64,000 nt of DNA. Source: Bradyrhizobium sp. CSS354. Its GTDB lineage: Bacteria; Pseudomonadota; Alphaproteobacteria; Rhizobiales; Xanthobacteraceae. The stretch's first letter is position 1; every line of letters starts with the position of its first letter. Positions 8,121-15,652 of the stretch are shown here, in pieces. The notes under the pieces are model-generated. The model had not been told where the DNA came from, made no database searches, and saw nothing but the letters and a program-made list of their open reading frames with translations. The position numbers and the translations under genes are program-made. Where the stretch lies: the NCBI RefSeq assembly GCF_029051725.1, contig NZ_JAACFU010000003.1, forward strand, positions 62,001-126,000. The letters are read 5' to 3'.

Positions 8121-9034
8121 CGACGGTTGGCCGGAAACAGCCCCTCCGGCCGCACCACCAGCACGATCGCCATCAGCAGATAGATCAGCATGGACGACAG
8201 CGCGGGCGCGGCGGTGGAGGCCGCGGCGCCGCTCAGCACCTGCCGCAGCAGATTGGGCAGGAAGGCGCGGCCGAGCGTGTCGATCATACCGACGAAGATC
8301 GCGGCCAGGAACGCGCCGCGGATCGAGCCGATACCGCCGATCACGATGATGACGAAGGCGAGGATCAGGATGTTCTCGCCCATGCCGATCTGCACGGTAA
8401 GGATCGGCGCCTGCATCAGACCGGCAAGGCCGGCGAGCGCGGCACCGAGGCCGAACACCAGGGTGTAGAGCAGCTTGATGTTGATGCCGAGCGCGCCGAT
8501 CATCTCGCGGTTGGAGGCGCCGGCGCGGATCAGCATGCCGATGCGGGTGCGCATCACGCCGAGATAGAGCAGCAGCGCAACCAGCAGCGCCACGACGATG
8601 ATGGCGAGGCGATAGGCGGGATAGTGGATGCCCGGCAGGATCGGCACCGGCACCGTGAGCCAGGCCGGGAGCGGCAGCGCCAGCCCGGCAGGGCCCCAGA
8701 TCAGCCGCACGGCTTCGTTGAAGAACAGGATCAGGCCGAAGGTCGCGAGCACGTGGTCGAGATGGTCGCGTCCGTAGAGATGCCGCAGCGCGGTCATCTC
8801 GAGCACGATGCCGAGCACCAGGGTCGCGCCGAGCGCCAAGAGCGCGCCGAGCAGGAAGCTGCCGGTCCAGGCTGCGAAGGTCGCGGCGAAATAGGCGCCC
8901 ATCATGTAGAGCGAGCCGTGCGCGAGGTTGACGAGATCCATGATCCCGAACACCAGCGTCAGGCCGGCGGCGAGCAGGAACAGCAGCAGGCCGAACTGCA
9001 AACCGTTCAAGAACTGTTCGACGACGAGCAGCAT
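8117..9034 (-). CDS. livH: HAAT ABC transporter permease, LivH
   Basis: A 305-aa polytopic permease starting at ATG 9034 (a TTG one codon earlier is less likely). LivH hallmarks are 'VFGIMDLVNLAHGSLYMMGAY' (split over the first 60 residues) and 'GGIGSIRGAFLAAIFVG' near the C-terminus. It is first in the minus-strand livHMGF operon; its promoter must lie in 9035-9345. Confidence 0.92.
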   Translation of the reverse strand: MLLVVEQFLNGLQFGLLLFLLAAGLTLVFGIMDLVNLAHGSLYMMGAYFAATFAAWTGSFLLGALLALGATLVLGIVLEMTALRHLYGRDHLDHVLATFGLILFFNEAVRLIWGPAGLALPLPAWLTVPVPILPGIHYPAYRLAIIVVALLVALLLYLGVMRTRIGMLIRAGASNREMIGALGINIKLLYTLVFGLGAALAGLAGLMQAPILTVQIGMGENILILAFVIIVIGGIGSIRGAFLAAIFVGMIDTLGRAFLPNLLRQVLSGAAASTAAPALSSMLIYLLMAIVLVVRPEGLFPANRR

Positions 9035-9345
9035 CAAAACTCTTTCAGGCGCACGCAGGTTCGCGCCGATGTTCGAACACGGTCGCCATCAGTGAAAGAG
9101 CTCCCCCTGCCTGTACAAGGCGGAAAAATGGGTAATGGCAGTATCGTTCCGAGGCAAGAGCGATTCGACATCCAACATGCACTTTGTTGCATGCCGATGC
9201 ATGCGATCGATCCTGGCCCTGTAATCGGCCCTTGCAAGAAGACTGCCGCGCAGGATGGGTCAACCTGCCGCACCCAAACGGATCACCCTCCCTCCATTGC
9301 CGGAGAGAGGGTGTGAAAATCGTCGCAACGTTGGGAAGGAGACGC
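9035..9345. other. 311-bp gene-free gap with imperfect hairpin
   Basis: This region holds the livH promoter side and the end of the quorum-sensing operon. The only clear structure is a 12-bp stem with one mismatch (arms 9284-9295 and 9302-9313). It has no T-run on either strand, so it is not a classical terminator. A cluster of TGCATG words occurs at about 9188-9207. No coding frame with support was seen. Confidence 0.5.
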
Positions 9346-9564
9346 CTAGTGCGACGTCATCTGCCGGGAATGGTCATCCGGCTCGGCGAGCACGCTGTTG
9401 GCTGTCGAGGCCTCCAGCGCCGCCATCCGGAAAAGATAGGCGAGCGTCGCCAATCCGGTGTCTTCCGCCATCTCCGCGAGTTCGAGCGCCATGTCGGACA
9501 TGTAGCCGAGATTTTCGTCCTTGATTTGTGCCATGATCTGGCTGTCCCGCATCATATTCGACAT
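9346..9564 (-). CDS. Small 72-aa protein coupled to the AHL synthase gene
   Basis: The start at ATG 9564 is set by a TGA-G-ATG junction with the upstream luxI-type gene (stop 9568-9566), implying translational coupling. The product (MSNMMRDSQIMAQIK...) is acidic and helical, with a central 'LATLAYLFRMAALEA' segment that looks like a leucine-rich amphipathic helix. No known domain is recognised. An in-frame extension of 16 codons inside luxI is possible but unlikely. Its place as third gene of the luxR-luxI unit suggests a role linked to quorum sensing, which is inference. Confidence 0.65.
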   Translation of the reverse strand: MSNMMRDSQIMAQIKDENLGYMSDMALELAEMAEDTGLATLAYLFRMAALEASTANSVLAEPDDHSRQMTSH

Positions 9565-9565
9565 C

Positions 9566-10225
9566 TCAGGCGCTCTTTCGTTGCGCGGCAGCGAGGCCGC
9601 AGAGGTTGGCAAGGGCGATGCAATCGATACGCGGACCGTCCTGATGCATGACGTTTGTCATTCCGATACGGTCACACACGGCATCCAGCGACTCTTGACG
9701 GATCTCGATCGTGGCCGCCATCGTCCAGGAATTCTCGACCAGCGCCGGCAATCCCAGCGGCGTGACGATGAATCCGATCTCGTGGAAGCGCGGCAGCCAC
9801 CAGGTCTCCATGACAAGACAGAGACGCTCGATGCCCTGATCGAGACAGAACTCTTGCGCCGCTGCCATCAATTGCCAATTGAACGCACCGTCGCGGCGCT
9901 CGCGCGAAACGAAGAAGCGTGACCACTCCCAGACCAGCGGGTTGGAGGGGCAACCGCGCACCGCGGCGAGATGCGGGAAGACCTCGCTCATCATCGTCGG
10001 CTTGGTGGTGGGATACAGGCGGGAGCCGCCGAGCACCCGGCGATTTTCGAGAGCCAGCAGGTAGATCGCGTCCTCATTGTCGTAGCTATCGAGTTCGCGG
10101 CCATCGGGCTTGCGCAGCGCCTCCCATTTCCGCTCCTCGACAAAAATCTGGTGACGCATCCTGAAATGTTGCTCGAGAACATCCTCGTAGAGGTGCCGGT
10201 TGGCGGCAGAAATCACATGAATCAT
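9566..10225 (-). CDS. Acyl-homoserine-lactone synthase, LuxI family (BjaI/BraI/RpaI-like)
   Basis: A 219-aa LuxI-fold protein. Conserved residues are visible: R24, F28 and W34 in 'MRHQIFVEERKW', D46 and D49 in 'ELDSYD', R69 in 'GGSRLYPT', and E100 and R103 in 'VWEWSRFFV'. LuxI enzymes make acyl-HSL signals from S-adenosylmethionine and an acyl donor. In bradyrhizobia and Rhodopseudomonas, synthases of this type use acyl-CoA donors (isovaleryl-, cinnamoyl- or p-coumaroyl-CoA) rather than acyl-ACP. Which donor is used here cannot be read by eye. It lies downstream of its luxR partner, separated by a strong dyad at 10281-10302. The GGGGGA ribosome site supports ATG 10225. Confidence 0.9.
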   Translation of the reverse strand: MIHVISAANRHLYEDVLEQHFRMRHQIFVEERKWEALRKPDGRELDSYDNEDAIYLLALENRRVLGGSRLYPTTKPTMMSEVFPHLAAVRGCPSNPLVWEWSRFFVSRERRDGAFNWQLMAAAQEFCLDQGIERLCLVMETWWLPRFHEIGFIVTPLGLPALVENSWTMAATIEIRQESLDAVCDRIGMTNVMHQDGPRIDCIALANLCGLAAAQRKSA

Positions 10226-10280
10226 TTATTCCCCCATTGTTCGAAATAAGGGGAACACTCACGGAAAACGGCCAAAGCGA

Positions 10281-10302
10281 CTATTGGGAAATTTCCCAGT
10301 AG
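10281..10302. promoter_or_regulatory. lux-box-like 22-bp dyad upstream of the AHL synthase gene
   Basis: A 22-bp inverted repeat, arms CTAyTGGGAAA / TTTCCCArTAG, with only one mismatched pair. Its centre is about 66 bp upstream of the luxI-type start codon and it lies in the 86-bp gap between luxR and luxI. Size, symmetry and position fit a lux box through which the LuxR partner would drive autoinduction. Confidence 0.75.
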
Positions 10303-10311
10303 GCGCGGATT

Positions 10312-11040
10312 TCAGGGGGTGATGATTCTGTGGCGGATCGCGATCGCAACCGCATGCGTCCGGTTGACGGCACCAAGCTTGCGCGCGGCAGTTGCAAGAT
10401 GCTCTTCGGCGGTTCGCTGCGTGATGTGCAGGATCTCGCCGATTTCCCAGGCCGACTTGCCCTGCGAGGCCCAAGCGAGCACCTCGCGCTCGCGCGGGGT
10501 AAGGCGCATCGATCGATGCGGCGCCGGATGGAGCAAGCGGCGAATGTGATCGAAGCCGTACATGCCGATCAGGTGCAGCGCCGGCTTGCTGCGCGCATTG
10601 AGGTCGAGGTGAACGCCACCGAGCGAGACGCCGGCCTCGTAGCCGGTCAATCCGTGGATCGGCACGACGAAGCCGCGCGACATGCGGAAATCGGCAGCGC
10701 GCCGCATCACCTCCACTGCGCCCGGCTCCAACTCTGGATCGTACGGCGCCTCGGACCACTCGAAAGGGTTCACCGTCTGCCGGCATTTGCGGATTACGGG
10801 ATCGACGCGGTCGTAGCCTTTCTGGGTATAGAGGCTGAACCACTCCGCCGGCCACTTCTTGGCGAGCACCATCTGGGAGAAGCGCTGATCGGGATTCGGC
10901 AAGCCGGTTACGATGATGTGCTCGAAGCCGTAGCGCCCGAACGCGGTCGCAAGCGCGTCCATGGCGTCCGGAACCTTGGTATAGGCTCCCAGCCCCTCAA
11001 TGAAGTCGAGCGCTTCCCGGCCATAATCCACGGCGGACAT
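10312..11040 (-). CDS. LuxR-type quorum-sensing transcriptional regulator
   Basis: A start at ATG 11040 gives 242 aa, the usual LuxR length, with AGGA upstream. The N-terminal autoinducer-binding domain contains the W-x3-Y-x4-D-P pattern in 'WFSLYTQKGYDRVDPVI'. The C-terminal GerE-type helix-turn-helix is 'LTPREREVLAWASQGKSAWE' and onwards. Adjacent to and co-oriented with the AHL synthase gene, it should be its cognate receptor. A sequence resembling half of the lux-box dyad (11114-11123) lies about 75-80 bp upstream of its start, so autoregulation is possible. Confidence 0.92.
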   Translation of the reverse strand: MSAVDYGREALDFIEGLGAYTKVPDAMDALATAFGRYGFEHIIVTGLPNPDQRFSQMVLAKKWPAEWFSLYTQKGYDRVDPVIRKCRQTVNPFEWSEAPYDPELEPGAVEVMRRAADFRMSRGFVVPIHGLTGYEAGVSLGGVHLDLNARSKPALHLIGMYGFDHIRRLLHPAPHRSMRLTPREREVLAWASQGKSAWEIGEILHITQRTAEEHLATAARKLGAVNRTHAVAIAIRHRIITP

Positions 11041-11113
11041 CGGTGCGTTTCCTGACCCTCGCTGTCCGTTATAGCACGTCTTTGGGCACTGCCTCAATTC
11101 AGCGTTTCCGTAG

Positions 11114-11123
11114 TTTCCCGGTA
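11114..11123 (-). promoter_or_regulatory. Possible lux-box half-site upstream of luxR
   Basis: On the minus strand it reads TACCGGGAAA, against TACTGGGAAA in one arm of the dyad at 10281-10302. The other half is not conserved. The spacing to the luxR start is similar to that of the full box to luxI. Weak evidence. Confidence 0.25.
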
Positions 11124-11206
11124 TCCCATTGACCCCGAAGGTTTAATCTACTTGTGGAAGAAGTGACGTCAAGATACACCTACAATGTCGAAGCGGGAAC
11201 ACCACG

Positions 11207-11383
11207 ATGGAAGACGAGGACATCGCCCTCAACAGCGTGCTCGGCCTGGAACTCAACCGCGTGTTTTTTGCTGTCCGCGAAACGGCAAACAAGCAGAAGA
11301 TCATCGAGTTCGCACGCGGAGTGCTGCAAAGCGAGCGCAGCAAGCCGGCGGAGAGCGCCTCGCCGGACGGACCGGCGAGCTAG
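11207..11383 (+). CDS. Possible 58-aa small protein between luxR and the LysR gene
   Basis: ATG 11207 opens 58 codons ending at TAG 11381-11383. The product (MEDEDIALNSVLGLELNRVF...) is acidic at the N-terminus with a helical centre ('FFAVRETANKQKIIEFARGV') and a Ser/Pro tail. High GC3 and a plausible compact fold support coding, while the ribosome site is weak. No family was recognised. It is transcribed divergently from luxR. Confidence 0.5.
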   Translation: MEDEDIALNSVLGLELNRVFFAVRETANKQKIIEFARGVLQSERSKPAESASPDGPAS

Positions 11384-11518
11384 AACGCAATTGAGGCAAC
11401 CGACGCCGCTACAACAGATCGCGCGCCTTCCTGACCGCTGGCCGTCCTTACCGCTGGCTGACGTCATGGCTCTCGTGAGATAATCGCCGCCAACGATTAT
11501 CTTTCGGATGCCCGGGAC

Positions 11519-12457
11519 ATGATGACGCTGCGCCAGGTTGAAGTGATCCGTGCCGTGATGGTGACGGGCACTATCGGCGGCGCGGCGAAGCTGCTGAACG
11601 TTTCGGCGCCGGGTATCAGCCGCCTCGTCAAATACACCGAGCGCTCGCTCGGCATCCGCTTCTTCCAGCGCCAGAACGGCCGCTATTTCCCGACGCCGGA
11701 AGCCGAGAACATCTTCGAGCAGATCAACGGCGTCTACAAGAAGGTCGACGACCTCTCCGAGATCATCTCCAAGATCGGTCGCGGCGGATTGTCGGAGCTG
11801 CGGATCGGCTCAGTGCCGAGCATTTCGCAAGTCATGGTGCCGCGCGCGATCGAGCGGGTCCGGCGGCGCTATCCGGATCTCGGCATCGACATCAACATCC
11901 TCAAGCTCGAGGAAGCCATCGACTATCTCCTGCTCGGCCGCGGCGAGTGCGTTGCGATGAGCTACCGGCTCGAACATTCCGGGCTCGATTTCTTGCCGCT
12001 CGCCTCCGGTGAACTCTATTGCATCGTGCCGCCGGGCCACGAGCTCGCCGGCCGCAAGCAGGTCTCCGCGGCCGAGATCACGCGCTATCCGCTGATCGGC
12101 ATCGATCCCAACGATCCCTACGGGCGGATCATGGCCGAGATCTTCGCGCGCCACCGGCTCGAGTACAACATCACCATCCGCGCCCGCTTCGGCACCACGG
12201 TCTGCGCGCTGGTGAAGGCGGGGCTCGGCATCGCCATCATCGACCAGTTCACGGTGGCCCATGGCGGCTATCCCGGCATCGAGCTGATCAAGATCACCGA
12301 GCCGACGCGGTTCGACACCTATATCGCGGTGAAGCGCGGCGCGCCGTTGTCGCTTCACGTCGAGTATTTCATCGAGGCCCTGCGCGCCGAGATGCGCGCG
12401 GTCGAGCCATCGCGGGGCAAAGGCAGGGCCGCGCCGCCACGCGGGCGGAGGAAATAA
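11519..12457 (+). CDS. LysR-family transcriptional regulator
   Basis: A 312-aa protein with the N-terminal LysR winged helix ('LRQVEVIRAVMVTGTIGGAA', 'KLLNVSAPGISRLVKYTERS') and a periplasmic-binding-like effector domain. The sequence style is that of the OccR/NocR/ArgP-like branch. It sits just upstream of, and in the same direction as, the shikimate/quinate catabolic block (12602-20004), which it most likely controls. The C-terminal tail is very basic. Confidence 0.88.
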   Translation: MMTLRQVEVIRAVMVTGTIGGAAKLLNVSAPGISRLVKYTERSLGIRFFQRQNGRYFPTPEAENIFEQINGVYKKVDDLSEIISKIGRGGLSELRIGSVPSISQVMVPRAIERVRRRYPDLGIDINILKLEEAIDYLLLGRGECVAMSYRLEHSGLDFLPLASGELYCIVPPGHELAGRKQVSAAEITRYPLIGIDPNDPYGRIMAEIFARHRLEYNITIRARFGTTVCALVKAGLGIAIIDQFTVAHGGYPGIELIKITEPTRFDTYIAVKRGAPLSLHVEYFIEALRAEMRAVEPSRGKGRAAPPRGRRK

Positions 12458-12461
12458 CATT

Positions 12462-12530
12462 ATGTTAGGTTTGCAGGACAAGAGGGTAATTGTGTTAGGC
12501 GGGGGAAGCGCTATCGTCGCACGCGGAAGC
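12462..12530 (+). pseudogene. Remnant of a short-chain dehydrogenase (SDR) N-terminus
   Basis: An ATG with a good GGAGG site, right behind the LysR gene, opens 'MLGLQDKRVIVLGGGSAIVA', which closely resembles an SDR start with its Rossmann motif (usually KxVIVTGGGSGIG). After about 23 codons the similarity ends and the frame runs meaninglessly into the next gene (stop 12648-12650). Two TTA codons, rare in this region, and lost glycines indicate decay. An SDR at this place would suit a shikimate/quinate cluster. A leader peptide is an alternative reading. Confidence 0.5.
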
Positions 12531-12601
12531 CCCCTTGGAATTGCGCGGATTTCTCCGCTAATGGCCGGGACCGAACGCTCCCAACGAGACGATAGCGAAC
12601 C

Positions 12602-13480
12602 ATGTCAAAGCCCGGACACGCCGCCAGCAAAAAGCTTCTCACCGGCTTGATCGGCGCTCCCATTGCGCATTCCGCATCCCCCGCCATGCACGAGCGCGCC
12701 GCCGAGGCGCTGGGCTTGCGCGGCCATTACCAGCTCATCGAGGTGGCCGGCGCCGGCTCGGCCGAGCTGGCCATGATGCTGGAAGGCGTGCGGCGCCTCG
12801 GCTTTGCCGGCGTCAACGTCACTTTTCCCTACAAGGAGGCGGTGGTCCCGCTGCTCGATGAACTGGCACCGGGTGCGGCCGCCATGGGGGCGGTCAACAC
12901 CGTCGTCGTCAGCAACGGCCGGCTGATCGGCCACAACACCGACACGACGGGCTTTGCGCGCGCCGTCGCGCCGCTGCTGGCGCCCTCTGGAAACGCGGTC
13001 GCCGTGATCGGCACCGGCGGCGTCGGCAAGGCGATCGCCTTTGCGCTGGCGAGCCTTGACGTGACCGACATCCGCATCTTCGACAGCGAGCCGGCACGCG
13101 CCGAAAAACTCGCCGCGCTGCTCGTCAAGCAGGGTGGCGCCAGGGTCGCGGCAAGCGCCGAGGCCGCGCTCGACGGCGCAACGGGCCTCGTCAACGGCAC
13201 GCCGGTCGGCATGCTGCCGAACCGGGAAACGCCGGTCGCGCCAACGCTACTGCGTCAGAACCTGTGGGTCGCCGATGCCGTCTACTCGCCGCTGATCACG
13301 CCGCTGCTGGCGGCCGCCCAAGCCAAGGGCGCGCGGATCATGACCGGGCGGGAGCTTGCGATCTACCAGGCCGCCGACGCTTTTGAACTGTTCACGGGCC
13401 TTGCCCCATCGACCGAGGTCATGGGAGAGGCATTCGACGAGGTGATGGCGGCACGAAGCTCGGCCTATCAGGCAGCGTAA
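12602..13480 (+). CDS. Shikimate/quinate dehydrogenase (AroE family, probably catabolic)
   Basis: A 292-aa AroE-fold protein. Substrate-site motifs are 'GAPIAHSASPAMH', 'NVTFPYKEAVV' (catalytic Lys) and 'GHNTDTTGF' (catalytic Asp); the cofactor loop is 'GTGGVGKAIAFAL'. After the second strand it reads 'IFDSEPARAEKL', with Asp-Ser in place of the NADP-binding Asn-Arg-Thr of biosynthetic AroE, which suggests NAD preference as in catabolic quinate/shikimate dehydrogenases. It leads an operon with a complete HAAT importer and a 3-dehydroshikimate dehydratase, which fits oxidation of imported shikimate or quinate. Confidence 0.85.
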   Translation: MSKPGHAASKKLLTGLIGAPIAHSASPAMHERAAEALGLRGHYQLIEVAGAGSAELAMMLEGVRRLGFAGVNVTFPYKEAVVPLLDELAPGAAAMGAVNTVVVSNGRLIGHNTDTTGFARAVAPLLAPSGNAVAVIGTGGVGKAIAFALASLDVTDIRIFDSEPARAEKLAALLVKQGGARVAASAEAALDGATGLVNGTPVGMLPNRETPVAPTLLRQNLWVADAVYSPLITPLLAAAQAKGARIMTGRELAIYQAADAFELFTGLAPSTEVMGEAFDEVMAARSSAYQAA

Positions 13481-13539
13481 TCGAAGCGGCCGGACACAAG
13501 GCCGCACGCAACATCAACGAAAAAATCGGAGGAGAGACC

Positions 13540-14670
13540 ATGAAATCGACCATTCTGGCGGGCGCCCTGCTTGCCTTCGCGACCGCAACCAGTGTCCACG
13601 CCCAGGCGATCAAGCTCGCCGACGTCGCCGAGCTTTCCGGCGGCGGCGCCACCGTCGGCACCAACTGGAAGAACGGCATCGACCTCGCGATCGAGGAGAT
13701 CAACGCCAAGGGCGGCGTGCTCGGCCGCAAGCTCGAAGTCACTCATGCGGACTCGCAATCCAACCCGGGCGTCGCGCGCGCGCAGGTGCAAAAGGCGCTC
13801 GACGCCGAGCCCTATGTGCTGCTCGGACCCGGCTATTCCGGCTCCGTGAAGGTGACCGCGCCGCTGGCGGCAGAGGCCGGCATCGCGCAGATCATGGGCG
13901 GCGAAGCCGCCGAGCTGACGCAGGCCGGAAACAAATTCCTGTTCCGCACCTCGTTCGGCCAGCAATCGTCGATGCCGAAGGTCGCCAAATACATACACGA
14001 CGACATGAAGGCGAAGGCGGTCGCGGTGGTCTGGGTCAACAATGACTTTGGCCGCGGCGGCCGCGATGTCGTCGTCAAGGAGCTCGACCGTCTCGGCTCC
14101 AAGGTTGTCGCCGATCTCTCCACCGAGGCGGGCCAGGCCGATTTCGCTGCCGACGTCGGCAAGATCAAGGCCGCCAATCCCGACGCCGTGTTCGTCTATT
14201 TGAACGAGGAAGAGAGCGCACGCATCCTGAAGGAGCTGAAGCGCCAGGGCGTCACCGCGCCGCTGATGGGCGAGACCACGTTGATCGGGCAGAAGGTGAT
14301 CGAGCTCGCGGGCGATGCCGCCAACGGCGCGCGCGGCCATGTGGGTCTCACCACCGATGCGCCGGTCGACCTGATCAAGGCGTTTCGCGACAAGTTCGCG
14401 AAGAAGTACAATTACGTGCCCGACCATAACGGGCTGAAAGGCTATCTCGCGATCTACATGGTGAAGGCCACCACCGACAAGATGGGCAAGGCCGATTCCA
14501 AGGCGTTCGCCGACACCCTGCATGGCCTGACCATCAAAGCCGCGGACGAGCCGGGCATTCTGATGGACGTCACCTTCAGCGACACCGGCGACATCGACCG
14601 CCAGAGCTTTCTGGTCGAGGTGGTCGAAGGCAAGCAAGTGGTGAAGCAGGTGCTGCCGAAGGTGAAGTGA
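13540..14670 (+). CDS. HAAT ABC transporter substrate-binding protein
   Basis: A 376-aa periplasmic binding protein with a signal peptide (cleavage near 'SVHAQA') and the type I fold ('LADVAELSGGGATVGTNWKN', 'GPGYSGSVKVTAPLA'). A strong GGAGGAGAG ribosome site precedes ATG 13540. It is followed by livHMGF genes and sits between shikimate dehydrogenase and dehydroshikimate dehydratase genes. The most likely ligand is therefore a hydroaromatic acid such as shikimate, quinate or dehydroshikimate rather than leucine. Confidence 0.9.
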   Translation: MKSTILAGALLAFATATSVHAQAIKLADVAELSGGGATVGTNWKNGIDLAIEEINAKGGVLGRKLEVTHADSQSNPGVARAQVQKALDAEPYVLLGPGYSGSVKVTAPLAAEAGIAQIMGGEAAELTQAGNKFLFRTSFGQQSSMPKVAKYIHDDMKAKAVAVVWVNNDFGRGGRDVVVKELDRLGSKVVADLSTEAGQADFAADVGKIKAANPDAVFVYLNEEESARILKELKRQGVTAPLMGETTLIGQKVIELAGDAANGARGHVGLTTDAPVDLIKAFRDKFAKKYNYVPDHNGLKGYLAIYMVKATTDKMGKADSKAFADTLHGLTIKAADEPGILMDVTFSDTGDIDRQSFLVEVVEGKQVVKQVLPKVK

Positions 14671-14683
14671 GGGATTCTATTGT

Positions 14684-14716
14684 CTCCCTCGCCCCGCTCT
14701 TCGCGGGGAGAGGGAG
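14684..14716. repeat. Short hairpin element (CTCCCTCGCCCCGC / GCGGGGAGAGGGAG)
   Basis: A GC-rich stem-loop between the binding-protein gene and the permease genes. It is a member of the CTCTCCCC-type hairpins also seen at 20122, 22917, 37121, 40329 and 51427. Inside an operon it could protect the upstream mRNA, giving more binding protein than permease. Confidence 0.7.
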
Positions 14717-14776
14717 CGATGGACCTGAATTCGCGTCGATCTAGTTCACTCGGGCTCTAACGATCCAAGAGAACCC

Positions 14777-15652
14777 ATGTCCAATCTATTCGATCTTCTG
14801 GTCGCGGGACTTGCCACTGGCGCGATCTATGCGCTGGTCGCGGTCGGCTTCACGCTGCTATGGCAGACCTCGCAGACCATCAATTTTGCGCAAGGCGAGT
14901 TCGTGATGCTGCCGGCGTTCCTGATGCTGGCGGCGATGCATGCCGGCGCGCCGTTCTGGCTCGCGATCATCCTCGGCATCCTGCTCTCGATGCTCCTGCT
15001 CGGCCTCGCCTTCAAGATGCTGCTGGTGGATCCGATGATGCGCCATGGCGTGCTGCCGCTCGCGATCGCGACGATGGCGCTCGCGATCGGCCTCAAGGAG
15101 GCCGTAAAACAGTTCTTCAGCGCCGAAGCCTCACCGTTCCCCTCGATCGTGCCGACCGGCGACGTCTCCATCCTCGGCCATGCCGTCTCGCTGCAAAGCA
15201 TCGGCGTCCTCGTCCTCGCTATCCTTGCCGTCTTCGGCTTGACTGCGCTTCTCAACCGCACCTCGCTCGGCCACCAGATGCAGGCGGCGGCGCAGAACCC
15301 GACGGTGGCACGCATCATCGGCGTCCCCGTCGAGCGCATGATCCTCCTGACCTTCCTGATCAACGCGTTCCTGGTCGCTCTCGCCTCGCTGTTGATCACG
15401 CCGATCTATCTCGCGAAGTTCACGTCCGGCGAGGTGCTGGGCCAGGCCGCCTTCATCGCCGCGATCGTCGGCGGGTTCAACCAGGTGCGCGGCGCGATCG
15501 CAGGCGGTCTCCTGATCGGCGTGCTCGACAATCTCGCGGCCGCCTATGTCACGACGCAGTACCGCGCCGCCGTGCCGATGATCTTCCTGATCGCCGTCAT
15601 CCTGTTCCGGCCGCAGGGCCTGCTCGGCCGCGCCGAGGAGCGCACCGTATGA
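14777..15652 (+). CDS. livH: HAAT ABC transporter permease, LivH-like
   Basis: A 291-aa polytopic permease with 'TINFAQGEFVMLPAF' and 'GGFNQVRGAIAGGLLIG', the LivH pattern. Its stop codon overlaps the next start by 4 bp (ATGA). Part of the importer embedded in the shikimate/quinate block. Confidence 0.92.
   Translation: MSNLFDLLVAGLATGAIYALVAVGFTLLWQTSQTINFAQGEFVMLPAFLMLAAMHAGAPFWLAIILGILLSMLLLGLAFKMLLVDPMMRHGVLPLAIATMALAIGLKEAVKQFFSAEASPFPSIVPTGDVSILGHAVSLQSIGVLVLAILAVFGLTALLNRTSLGHQMQAAAQNPTVARIIGVPVERMILLTFLINAFLVALASLLITPIYLAKFTSGEVLGQAAFIAAIVGGFNQVRGAIAGGLLIGVLDNLAAAYVTTQYRAAVPMIFLIAVILFRPQGLLGRAEERTV

Noticed and set aside
9284..9313. Hairpin as terminator of the quorum-sensing operon
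   Set aside because: No T-run on the minus strand after the stem; kept only as an intergenic structure.
8111..9316. 401-codon open frame on the plus strand
   Set aside because: Antisense to livH; the product is Gln/His/Arg/Asp repeats of the shadow type, without a ribosome site or domain.
14860..15650. Long plus-strand open frame running into livM
   Set aside because: The part before 15649 is an alternate frame of livH; the true livM start is the ATGA overlap at 15649.
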